A stretch of DNA of 64,000 bases from Hamadaea tsunoensis DSM 44101 (GTDB lineage Bacteria > Actinomycetota > Actinomycetes > Mycobacteriales > Micromonosporaceae), in NCBI RefSeq assembly GCF_000428945.1, contig NZ_KE386822.1:124001-188000 (forward strand), read 5' to 3'. Below the pieces are notes generated by a model. The model ran no database searches. It saw only the letters and a program-made list of their open reading frames with translations, and was not told the origin of the DNA. The position numbers and the translations under genes were made by a program. Each line of letters opens with the position of its first letter. The stretch's first letter is position 1. Shown one piece after another: positions 8,430 through 17,200 of this stretch.

Positions 8430-9176
8430 ATGATCTCCGCTAAGAGCTACCTGGAGAGCGTGCGACCGCTGCTCGAGCAGGTGGCCGGGCAGGCCGACGC
8501 GCTCTCCAGCGCCGCCGACCTCATCGCGGCGGCGCTGCACCGGCAAGGTGTGGTGCAGGCGTTCGGCGCCGGTCACTCCGAGGTGGTGGCCATGGAATTG
8601 ACCGCACGGGCCGGAGGGCTCGTGCCGGTGAACAGACTCGCGGTTCGCGACGTCGTGCTGCACGGCGACGCTCCGCGGGAGGCGCTCGGGGATCCCAAAC
8701 TCGAGCGTGACCCTCAGATCGCGCATCAGATCTACGCCCTCGCCGGCGCCCGCCCCGCGGACGTCTTCGTGATGGCCTCCCAATCCGGCATCCACGGCTC
8801 GGTCGTCGAGCTCGCGCTGCTGGTGAAGGAGAACAACCACCCCCTGATCGCGATCACTTCGGTAGAGCACTCCCACCGGGTGGCGGCCAGCCATCCGTCG
8901 GGCAAGCGCCTCGCCGACCTCGCCGACGTCGTCCTCGACAACGGGGCGCCGTACGGCGACGCGCTGCTGCCGCTTCCGGGCGGCGGTTCGGTCTGCGCGG
9001 TCTCGACGGTCACCAACGCGCTGCTGGCGCAGCTGTTGACCGCGGAGGTCGTGCGGAGGTTCCAAGCAGTCGGTGAGGTTCCACCCGTGTACCTCTCGGC
9101 CAGTGTCCCCGGTGGGGACGAGCACAATCACACCCTCGAGTCGCGGTACGCCGGACGTCTCCGGCGCACCGCCTGA
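8430..9176 (+). CDS. SIS-domain sugar isomerase-like protein
   Basis: A 248-residue single SIS-domain protein without a DNA-binding domain. Visible motifs are VVQAFGAGHSEVVAMEL near residue 42 and VFVMASQSGIHGSVVELA near 112, which bind the phosphate of a sugar phosphate. It belongs to the UPF0309-like group of stand-alone SIS proteins. ATG 8430 is preceded by AGGGGG; the longer reading from 8367 lies in the conserved promoter element and is rejected. It replaces the RpiR gene in the otherwise parallel module, and its stop is only 20 bases from ngcE2. A role in phospho-amino-sugar metabolism, on the sugar brought in by NgcEFG, is inferred from context. Confidence 0.78.
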   Translation: MISAKSYLESVRPLLEQVAGQADALSSAADLIAAALHRQGVVQAFGAGHSEVVAMELTARAGGLVPVNRLAVRDVVLHGDAPREALGDPKLERDPQIAHQIYALAGARPADVFVMASQSGIHGSVVELALLVKENNHPLIAITSVEHSHRVAASHPSGKRLADLADVVLDNGAPYGDALLPLPGGGSVCAVSTVTNALLAQLLTAEVVRRFQAVGEVPPVYLSASVPGGDEHNHTLESRYAGRLRRTA

Positions 9177-9196
9177 CCCGTACCGAGGAGAAACAC

Positions 9197-10624
9197 ATGT
9201 CCAACACCCCAGACCTCTCCCGCCGCAAGGTGCTTCGCCGCGCCGCGGCCGTCGGTCTGCTCGCCACTCCTGCCGCGTCCTTCCTTGCCGCCTGCGCCAC
9301 CGGCGGCGACGACACCAAGTCGGGTGACACCGGCGTCGCCAAGACGCCGACCAACCCGTTCGGCATGAAGGAAGACAGCACCGTCGAGGTCGTCATCTTC
9401 AACGGCGGCTACGGCGAGAAGTACGCCACCGACTCCCACGAGCCGAACTTCAAGAAGGCGTGGCCGAAGGCGACGATCAAGCACTCCTCGACCCAGGAGA
9501 TCTCGACCGTCCTGCAGCCGCGCTTCGCGGCCGGCAACCCGCCGGAGTTCGTGAACAACTCCGGCACGAAGTCGATGGACTTCGGCGCCCTGGTGAACGA
9601 CGGCCAGCTGGCCGACCTGACCGACCTGTGGGCCGCGCCCTCCGTGGACGACCCGAACAAGAAGGTCAGCGAGTCCGTCGTGGCGGGCACCGTCGACGTC
9701 GGCTCGTTCAACGGCAAGCCGTTCGTCCTGTACTACGTGTCGACCGTGTTCGGCCTGTGGTACTCGGGCAAGCTCTTCACGGACAAGGGCTGGACCGCCC
9801 CCACCACGTGGGACGACTTCCTCGCCCTGTGCGCGAAGATCAAGGCCGCCGGCATCACGCCCTACGGCTACGCGGGCAAGAACGCCGCGTACTACCAGTG
9901 GAACGTGATCCTGACGCACGCCGCCAAGATCGGCGGTGGCGACATCCTCAAGAACATCGACAACCTTGAGGACGGTGCCTGGAAGGCCGACGCCGTCAAG
10001 CAGGCCGCCGAGGCGTGGGGCTCGCTCGTGGGCAAGGGCTACATCGACAAGGCGTTCGAGGGCCTCATCCACACCGAGGTCCAGCTCCAGCAGAACCAGT
10101 ACAAGCTGGGCTTCTACCCGTCGGGTGACTGGCTGGAGAACGAGCAGGCGAAGACCACGCCGGCCGACTTCAAGTACCAGCTGGCCGCCATCCCGAGCCT
10201 GTCCTCCTCGGACAAGCTGCCGGCGACCGCCATCCGCGCGACCGCCGGTGAGGGCTACTTCGTGTCCGCCAAGGCCCCGAACGTGGCCGGCGGCAAGGAG
10301 TACATGCGCCAGATGCTGTCGAAGGCGTCGGGCCGCGGCTTCACGGAGGTCGTGAAGTCCGCTACCGTCGTCTCCGGCGCGGCCGACGGCTTCGCGTTCC
10401 CGCCCGGTGTGGCGAGCTCGCAGGCGGCGCTCGGCGCGGCCGGCAAGGACGTCGTGAACATCTTCTTCGACGGCTGGTACAAGGACCTCGACCAGGAGGC
10501 CCGCGCCGCCACCAACGAGCTGATGTTCGGCCGCCTCGACGCGGCCGGCTTCTGCGACCGGATCCAGAAGAAGGCCGACGCCATCAAGGCCGACTCCTCC
10601 ATCACGAAGTTCAAGCGGAACTAA
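9197..10624 (+). CDS. ngcE: NgcE-type sugar-binding lipoprotein, copy 2
   Basis: A 475-residue solute-binding lipoprotein with twin arginine (SRRKVLRR) and lipobox LAAC at Cys33. NPFGMKEDSTVEVVIFNGGYG follows the lipobox and spacer, the NgcE hallmark. It is a paralogue of 4611-6035: signal regions are almost the same, and the mature parts share order and many residues but are clearly diverged, so the two receptors may differ in chain-length or sugar preference. GAGGAG lies 10 bases before ATG 9197. The gene is followed after 13 bases by ngcF2, without the hairpin found in module 1. Confidence 0.82.
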   Translation: MSNTPDLSRRKVLRRAAAVGLLATPAASFLAACATGGDDTKSGDTGVAKTPTNPFGMKEDSTVEVVIFNGGYGEKYATDSHEPNFKKAWPKATIKHSSTQEISTVLQPRFAAGNPPEFVNNSGTKSMDFGALVNDGQLADLTDLWAAPSVDDPNKKVSESVVAGTVDVGSFNGKPFVLYYVSTVFGLWYSGKLFTDKGWTAPTTWDDFLALCAKIKAAGITPYGYAGKNAAYYQWNVILTHAAKIGGGDILKNIDNLEDGAWKADAVKQAAEAWGSLVGKGYIDKAFEGLIHTEVQLQQNQYKLGFYPSGDWLENEQAKTTPADFKYQLAAIPSLSSSDKLPATAIRATAGEGYFVSAKAPNVAGGKEYMRQMLSKASGRGFTEVVKSATVVSGAADGFAFPPGVASSQAALGAAGKDVVNIFFDGWYKDLDQEARAATNELMFGRLDAAGFCDRIQKKADAIKADSSITKFKRN

Positions 10625-10637
10625 GGGACCGGTAACG

Positions 10638-11546
10638 ATGCGGCAGGGCAAGTACCTCTTCGTCTACAGCTTTCTCCTAGCGCCCGTGGCGCTGTACGCG
10701 ACGTTCGTGATCGCGCCGTACGTTCAGGCGTTCTACATCTCGCTCACGTCGTGGCGTGGCTTCACCGCGCCCAAGTACATCGGCTTCGAGAACTATCAGA
10801 GGCTGTTGCACGACGAGCATTTCTGGAAGGCGGTACGGCACCACATCGTCTTGCTGATCGCCCTGCCCATCGTCACCATCGGCATCGCCCTGTTCTTCGC
10901 GTTCCTGCTGAACGTGGGCGGTGGCTCCCAAGGCGGCGTACGGAAGGGGGTCTGGGGGTCGAAGTTCTACCGCGTGGTGTTCTTCTTCCCCCAGGTCCTC
11001 GCCGTGTCGGTCATCGCCGTCATGTTCCAGGTGGTGTACCGGCCGAACTCGAGCGGCCTGATCAACGGTGTGCTGATGAAGCTGGGGCTCGACCCCGTCT
11101 ACTTCCTCAGCAATCCCGACCTCGCGCTGTGGTCGATCCTCGCGGTGATGGTCTGGCAGGCGGTCGGCTTCTACGTGGTGCTCTTCTCGGCCGGCATGGC
11201 CTCGGTCCCGGCCGACATCTATGAGGCCGCGGAGCTCGACGGCGCCACCCGGATGACCCTGTTCTTCAAGGTCACCCTGCCGCTGCTGTGGGACACGATC
11301 CAGGTCGCCTGGGTCTACCTCGGCATCGCGGCGTTCGACGCCTTCGCCCTGGTCTCGGTGCTCTCCGTCGGCAACAACGGCGGCCCGGACTGGAACACCA
11401 CGGTCATCGGCGTCGAGATCTACCAGAACATGCAGCAGAACAAGTACGGCTACGCCTCCGCCATGGGTGTGGCGCTGTTCTTCCTGACGATCACCTTCGC
11501 GGCGCTCACCCTCCGGGTCTCCAAGCGCGAAACGATCGAGATGTGA
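10638..11546 (+). CDS. ngcF: ABC sugar permease, NgcF type, copy 2
   Basis: A 302-residue permease with MRQGKYLFVYSFLLAPVALY at the start, about six membrane spans and an EAA loop YEAAELDGATRMTLFFKVTLP. The LALFFAFLLNVGGG and FFFPQVLAVSVIAV segments match NgcF proteins closely. It lacks the roughly 25-residue insertion after the third span present in copy 1. Second gene of the second ngc operon. Confidence 0.85.
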   Translation: MRQGKYLFVYSFLLAPVALYATFVIAPYVQAFYISLTSWRGFTAPKYIGFENYQRLLHDEHFWKAVRHHIVLLIALPIVTIGIALFFAFLLNVGGGSQGGVRKGVWGSKFYRVVFFFPQVLAVSVIAVMFQVVYRPNSSGLINGVLMKLGLDPVYFLSNPDLALWSILAVMVWQAVGFYVVLFSAGMASVPADIYEAAELDGATRMTLFFKVTLPLLWDTIQVAWVYLGIAAFDAFALVSVLSVGNNGGPDWNTTVIGVEIYQNMQQNKYGYASAMGVALFFLTITFAALTLRVSKRETIEM

Positions 11547-11557
11547 GAGGCCCGGAC

Positions 11558-12472
11558 ATGACGACCACCCCTCAGCAGAAGACTCCGGGCAAGCCGGCCA
11601 CCCCTGTGCGTACCGCGTCGGGCCGTCAGGGCGCCGCCCGGTCGGACTCCCGCATCTTCGGCGGCGTGAGCAACACCGTCCTCGCGATCTGGGCGATCAT
11701 CGTCATCGCCCCGATCATCTGGGTGTTCCTGAGCTCCTTCAAGAACACCGAGGAGATCTTCAACAGCCCGTGGACGCTGCCCGGCTCGCTGCGGTTCGAC
11801 AACTGGGCGCGCGCCTGGAGCAAGGCCCACGTCGGCCGCTACTTCCTCAACAGCGTGCTCGTGGTGTCGCTCAGCACCTTCGGAACGATGCTGCTCGGCT
11901 CGATGGCCGCGTACGTGCTGGCGCGCTACAAGTTCATCGGCAACCGGCCGATCTACTACATGTTCGTGTCGGGCCTGGCCTTCCCGGTGTTCCTGGCACT
12001 GGTCCCGCTGTTCTTCGTGGTGAAGAACCTGGGCCTGCTCAACACCTACCAGGGCCTGATCCTCGTGTACATCGCGTACTCGCTGCCGTTCACGGTGTTC
12101 TTCATGCACTCGTTCTTCAAGACGCTGCCGAACGCGGTCGCCGAGGCGGCCATGATCGACGGGGCGGGGCACGCGAAACTCTTCTTCCGGGTCATGCTCC
12201 CGATGGCCAAGCCCGGCCTCGTCAGCATCGGCATCTTCAACATCCTCGGGCAGTGGGCGCAGTACCTGCTGCCGGTGGTGCTCCTGTCGAGCGCCAAGGA
12301 CAAGTGGGTGCTGACCCAGGGCATCGCCGACATCTCGGTCAACGCGGGGTACGAGGCGGACTGGTCCGGGCTGTTCGCGGCGCTGAGCATCGCGATCCTC
12401 CCGATGATCCTCATGTACGCCCTGCTCCAGCGCCAGATCCAGGCGGGTCTGACGGCGGGCGCGGTCAAGTAG
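11558..12472 (+). CDS. ngcG: ABC sugar permease, NgcG type, copy 2
   Basis: A 304-residue MalG-like permease. It ends RQIQAGLTAGAVK and has the EAA loop AEAAMIDGAGHAKLFFRVMLP. ATG 11558 lies 11 bases after the ngcF2 stop; upstream in-frame codons are out-of-frame readings of ngcF2. The central stretch around the segment LILVYIAYSLPFTVFFMHSF is almost unchanged from copy 1, even at DNA level, suggesting recent duplication or gene conversion there. Followed by a strong terminator. Confidence 0.85.
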   Translation: MTTTPQQKTPGKPATPVRTASGRQGAARSDSRIFGGVSNTVLAIWAIIVIAPIIWVFLSSFKNTEEIFNSPWTLPGSLRFDNWARAWSKAHVGRYFLNSVLVVSLSTFGTMLLGSMAAYVLARYKFIGNRPIYYMFVSGLAFPVFLALVPLFFVVKNLGLLNTYQGLILVYIAYSLPFTVFFMHSFFKTLPNAVAEAAMIDGAGHAKLFFRVMLPMAKPGLVSIGIFNILGQWAQYLLPVVLLSSAKDKWVLTQGIADISVNAGYEADWSGLFAALSIAILPMILMYALLQRQIQAGLTAGAVK

Positions 12473-12490
12473 CGCACGCACCACGAACCG

Positions 12491-12526
12491 GAGCCGGGCG
12501 CCCACGGGGGGCGCCCGGCTCTTTTT
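12491..12526 (+). terminator. Rho-independent terminator of ngc module 2
   Basis: Perfect 12-bp stem GAGCCGGGCGCC / GGCGCCCGGCTC (12491-12502 and 12510-12521), followed by TTTTT. Confidence 0.9.
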
Positions 12527-12545
12527 GTCGCAGGTGACGGGCAGA

Positions 12546-14213
12546 ATGGGCGTCGTGGTCGAGGCGGTGGAACCCAGGGGCGCGGGCGCGCTGCTGCGCT
12601 CCCTGCGCGCCGACGGCACCCCCGACGGCGAGGCCCGCGCGGTCCCCGATCTCGCCGCCGAGGTGCGCGCCCGGCCCGAGACCCGCTGGGTCTGGCCGGG
12701 TACCGAGGACGTCTACCCGGCGCTCCTTTCCGCCGGGGCGCGCGTACCCCGGTGCTGGGATCTGGAGATGACCGAGGCGCTGCTGGTGGGCGCGGAGGGC
12801 GAGTGGGGCGCGCCGCGGTCGGTGCGGGCGGCGCACGCGCGGCTGACCGGCACGCAGGTCCCGCCCGACCCGCCCGCGCGGCAGGCCGAACCGCCGGGGC
12901 TCGCGCAGGTCGCGCTCTTCGAGCCGGTCACCCGGGTGCTGGAGCCGACCCTCGACCAGATCGTTCAGGTGTACGCCGACCAGCAGCGCCGCATAGCGAG
13001 AACGCAGGAGCCGCAACGGTTCCGGATGCTCGTGGCGGCCGAGTCGGCGAGCGCCCTGGTCGGCGTGGAGATGGGCCGGGCCGGCCTGCCGTGGAACGAG
13101 GCGGCCCACGACGAGCTGCTGGCCGGCCTGCTGGGCGCCCGGCAGCCGGGTGGCGGCCCGCCGCAGCGGCTGGTGGAGCTGACCGAGGAGATCTGCCGCC
13201 TGCTGGACAGCCCGGGGCTGCATCCGGACTCGCCGGCCGAGCTGCGCAAAGCGTTGCGGCGGGCCGGTTTCGACGTGCCGAACACGCGGGCCTGGGTGCT
13301 CAGACAGGTGGACCATCCGGCGATCGCGCCGATCCTGGCCTACAAGGAGGTCTACCGGATCTGGACGGCGCACGGGTGGGCCTGGCGGCAGCAGTGGGTC
13401 AGCGGCGGCCGGTTCCGGCCGGCGTACGTGCCGGCGGGCGTGGTGTCCGGGCGGTGGGCGACCCGGGGCGGCGGCGCGCTGCAGATCCCGGCGGTGTTGC
13501 GGGGAGCGGTCCGGTCGGAGCCGGGCCGCCGGCTGGTGATCGCCGACGCGGGGCAGCTGGAGCCGCGCATCCTGGCCGCCGTCTCCCAGGATCCCGGGCT
13601 GTGCAAGGCGGCCGGGCCGGGTGACATCTACGTCGGGCTCGAAGGCTTCGCCGACCGGGCGACGGCCAAGATCGCGCTGCTCGGCGCCATGTACGGGCAG
13701 ACGGGCGGGCAGGCCGTCCCGGCGCTGGCCGTCCTGCGAGGTCGGTACCCGAAGGCGTGGGCCGTCGTGGAGGAGGCGGCGCGGACCGGGGAGGCGGGCG
13801 GGCTGGTGCGGTCCTGGCTCGGCCGGACGTCACCGGGCCCGGGCGGCGGGCCCACCGCGGAGAGCCTGCCCGACGGCGAGTGGTTCAACAGCCGCGACGG
13901 GGACATGCGGACGACGGCCGGGCAGCGGGCCCGGGGGCGGTTCACGCGCAACTTCGTCATCCAGGCGACCGCGGCCGAGTGGGCGGCGACCCTGCTGGCC
14001 CTGGTGCGTACGCGGCTGTGGGACGTCGACGCCGAGATGGTGTTCTTCCAGCACGACGAGGTGATCATCGACTGTGCGCAGGACGTGGCCGACGAGGTGG
14101 CCGCGGTGCTGACCGACTGCGCCGCGCAGGCCGGTCTGCTGCTGTTCGGCGAGACCGGAGTCCATTTCGTCATGCACGCCAAGATCGTCGAGTCGTACGC
14201 CGACGCGAAGTAG
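12546..14213 (+). CDS. Family A DNA polymerase-like protein (3'-5' exonuclease/polymerase)
   Basis: A 555-residue member of the actinobacterial short PolA-like group. Polymerase motif A reads LVIADAGQLEPRILA (usual D-Y-S-Q-I-E-L-R), with its Asp kept. Motif B reads RATAKIALLGAMYGQ with the Arg, Lys and Tyr-Gly kept. Motif C reads FFQHDEV with the second catalytic Asp. A region like the Q-G-T-A-A-D segment reads QATAAEWAA. The N-terminal 200 residues are degenerate and I cannot identify full exonuclease motifs. Start ATG 12546 was chosen because earlier codons lie in the terminator loop region. It would act on DNA in repair, but no function is proven for this subgroup. Confidence 0.8.
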   Translation: MGVVVEAVEPRGAGALLRSLRADGTPDGEARAVPDLAAEVRARPETRWVWPGTEDVYPALLSAGARVPRCWDLEMTEALLVGAEGEWGAPRSVRAAHARLTGTQVPPDPPARQAEPPGLAQVALFEPVTRVLEPTLDQIVQVYADQQRRIARTQEPQRFRMLVAAESASALVGVEMGRAGLPWNEAAHDELLAGLLGARQPGGGPPQRLVELTEEICRLLDSPGLHPDSPAELRKALRRAGFDVPNTRAWVLRQVDHPAIAPILAYKEVYRIWTAHGWAWRQQWVSGGRFRPAYVPAGVVSGRWATRGGGALQIPAVLRGAVRSEPGRRLVIADAGQLEPRILAAVSQDPGLCKAAGPGDIYVGLEGFADRATAKIALLGAMYGQTGGQAVPALAVLRGRYPKAWAVVEEAARTGEAGGLVRSWLGRTSPGPGGGPTAESLPDGEWFNSRDGDMRTTAGQRARGRFTRNFVIQATAAEWAATLLALVRTRLWDVDAEMVFFQHDEVIIDCAQDVADEVAAVLTDCAAQAGLLLFGETGVHFVMHAKIVESYADAK

Positions 14214-14241
14214 CGCCGGCGCACGACTCGACGAGCCCGGA

Positions 14242-17200
14242 CTATGCGCCGTAGGCCTCCAGTTCGGAGAGTTGACCGGCCGGCCATCCCGTGTTGCCCG
14301 TGACCGTGATCCGCAGGTAGCGCACCGACGCCGCCGGGACGGTGATCGTCACGGTGTTCGCGGTCGCCGGGTCGAACGTGTAGGCCGCCGAGCCCACGAG
14401 CGTCGTCCCGGTCGACCCGTCGGTGACCGACAGGGTCTGCGTACGCGCCGCCCAGGCGGTGGCCGGGGGCAGCTTGAGGACCACGCGGCCGACCGTCTGC
14501 GCCGAGCCCAGGTCGACCTGGATCCATTGCGGGAAGGCGTTGTTATTCGATTCCCAGTACGTGTTCGCGTTGCCGTCGACCGCGTTGCCCGATCCGTAGC
14601 TCTGCGTGTTCGACGACTGGCTGGTCGCCTTGCCCAGCGCCAGGTTCGTTCCACTCGGGACGGTCCCGGTGCCGGTCAGCGTGACGTTCAGCGGCGAGTT
14701 GGTCGCGGTGCTCGGCACGGTCAGGACGCCGGTCCGGCTGCCCGACGCGGTGGGCCGGAAGACGACCGAGACCGTGCAGGACGCTCCGGCCGCGATCGTG
14801 CCACCGCAGGTGTTCGTCTGCGTGTAGTCACCGCTCGCGGCGATCGAGGACAGCGTGGCCGCCGCCGTGCCCGTGTTGCTCACGGTGACGTTCTGGGCCG
14901 CACTGGCGCTGCCCGCGTTCGTCGCCGGGAAGGTCAGCCCGGCCGGGTTCGCGCTCAGCGTCGCCGAACCCGTCGACGTCCCGGTGCCCGTGAGCCCGAT
15001 CGTCAGCGGCGAATTGGTGGCGCTGCTGACCACCGAGAGCGTTCCGGTACGCGTACCGGCGGCGGTCGGGTGGAAGGTGACGGTCACGATGCAGTTGGCC
15101 CCGGCCGCGATGGTCGCCGGACAGGTGGTGCTGGTCGTGAAGTCGCCGGTGGCCCCGATCGACGAGACGCTCGCCGGACCCGTGCCCGTGTTCGTGACGA
15201 CGACCGTCTGCCAGTCCTCGTCGTTCGTGTTCACCGGAGTGGCGGCGAACGTCAGCGAGGTCGGCGCGGCCGTCAACGTCGCCGGGCCGGAGGTGCCCGC
15301 GGAGAACACCTCGAAGTCCGACAGCTGTCCCGCCGGCCAGCCGGTGTTGCCGGTGATGTTCAGCCGGACGTAGCGGGCGGTCGTCGCGGGGAACGACACC
15401 GTCACCTGGTTGCCGGCGGCCGGATCGAAGACGTAGCCGGACGAGTTCACGATCGTCGAGAACGTGTTCCCGTCCGTGCTGCCCTGGATCGCGAGGGTCT
15501 GCGTACGCGCGGCCCACGCGGTCGGCGGCGGCAGCTTCAGCAGCACCTTGCCGACCGCCTGCGCCGAGCCCAGGTCGACCTGGATCCATTGCGGGAAGGC
15601 GTTGTTGGCCGACTCCCAGTACGTGTTGGCGTCCGCGTCGGTCACGTTGGCGGCGCCGTAGGTCTGCGTCACCGAGGAGGCCGTCGCGGGTCTGCCCGCC
15701 GCCACGTTCGTCGTCCCGGTCCCGGTCACACCGGTCCCGGTGAGCTGCACGGCGATCGCACCCTGGCCGTCGTCGCCGGTGATCGAGTAGATCGCCGACT
15801 GCGCTCCGGCCGCCGCGGGGGAGAACGTGACGGTCTGGTGGATCACGTCACCGGGCGACAGTTGCTGGCCCTCGGAGACCGGCGTACTCGTGGCGAAGGC
15901 CCCGACCGGCGGCGCGGCCTTGGTCAGCGTGAGCATGATGTTGCCGGTGTTGGCGATGTCGAACGTCTGCGTCGCCGTCGTGCCGACCGCCACCGACCCG
16001 AACGCCACCGGGTTCGGCGTGATCGTCAGGTGCGCCGCGCCGGTCACCGCCGTACCCGAGATCGGCACGGTCACCGTACCGGCGTTGCCGGCCACCGCGA
16101 GGGAGGACGTCTGCGTACCGACGGCGGTGGGGGCGTAGGTGACGGAGACGGCCACCGAGGCACCCGCCGCGAGCGTGGACCCGTTGGCGGGGAAGCCGGT
16201 CGCCGTGAACGGGCCGGTCGGCGGGGTCGATCCGGTGATCGTCACCGCCGAGGTCCCGGTGTTCACAATGCTCACGGAGATCGTCTTGCGGGCGCCCGTC
16301 GGCACGGTCCCGAACGCGAGCGAGGCCGGCGTCGCGCCGAGGCCGGTCTGCGTACCGGTGCCGTGCAGGTCGAACGCGACCGTCCCGGCGTCCGTCGCGA
16401 ACGACAGGCTCGCGGTCGCCCCGCCGGGCGCGGTGGGGCTGAAGCGTACCGGCACGGCCAGGGTCTGCCCCGTCGTCAAGGTCACCGGCAGCGCGGGCGG
16501 CGTGACCCCGAACGGCGCCGTCGTGCTCACTCCCGAGACAGTCACCGTACGCGTGGCCGTCACGGTCATGGTGGCGTTACCGGTCGCGCCGACGGCCACG
16601 TTGCCGAAGTCGGTCGGCGGGCTGCTCAGCGCGGCCTGGGTCGGCCGGCCGAAACCGAAGATCTTGCCGTCGCGCGTACCGACGTAGACACGGCTGCCGT
16701 CGGTGCCCGGCACGGCGAACTTCGCCGCGGTCCCGATCGGCGCCGAGTAGCGCAGGTGCAACTGGCCGCTCACGGGCAGGGCGTCGTACGCGCGCAGCTG
16801 CCCGTTGGCGCCGTTGGAGCCGTCGCTGTAGACGGTCCAGACGATCGCCGAGCCCGAGGCCGTCCCGGTCGACGTGACCACCGGCGAGCCGGAGGTGTAG
16901 CCGAACGTCGAGGAGCTGGTCGCGGCCGAGGTGAGCACGGGCAGGCCGCTGCCGTTGACGCCGTACTTGAAGGCGCGCAGGAAGCCCGCGTTCTCCACCT
17001 GGTAGACGTAACCGCCGTCGCCGCCCCAGAAGGCCGGGTGACCCCAGACGCCGTTGTAGGGACCGGCCGGCGGGCCGACCGAGTTGTCCGTCCCACCGGG
17101 ACCCTGGGCCATGCCGCCGAGGTTGTCCCGGTCGAGCAGGTAGACCCGGCCGTCCTTGCCCGTCTGCACGAGCAGGTGCGGATGCGCGGTCGTACCGAAC

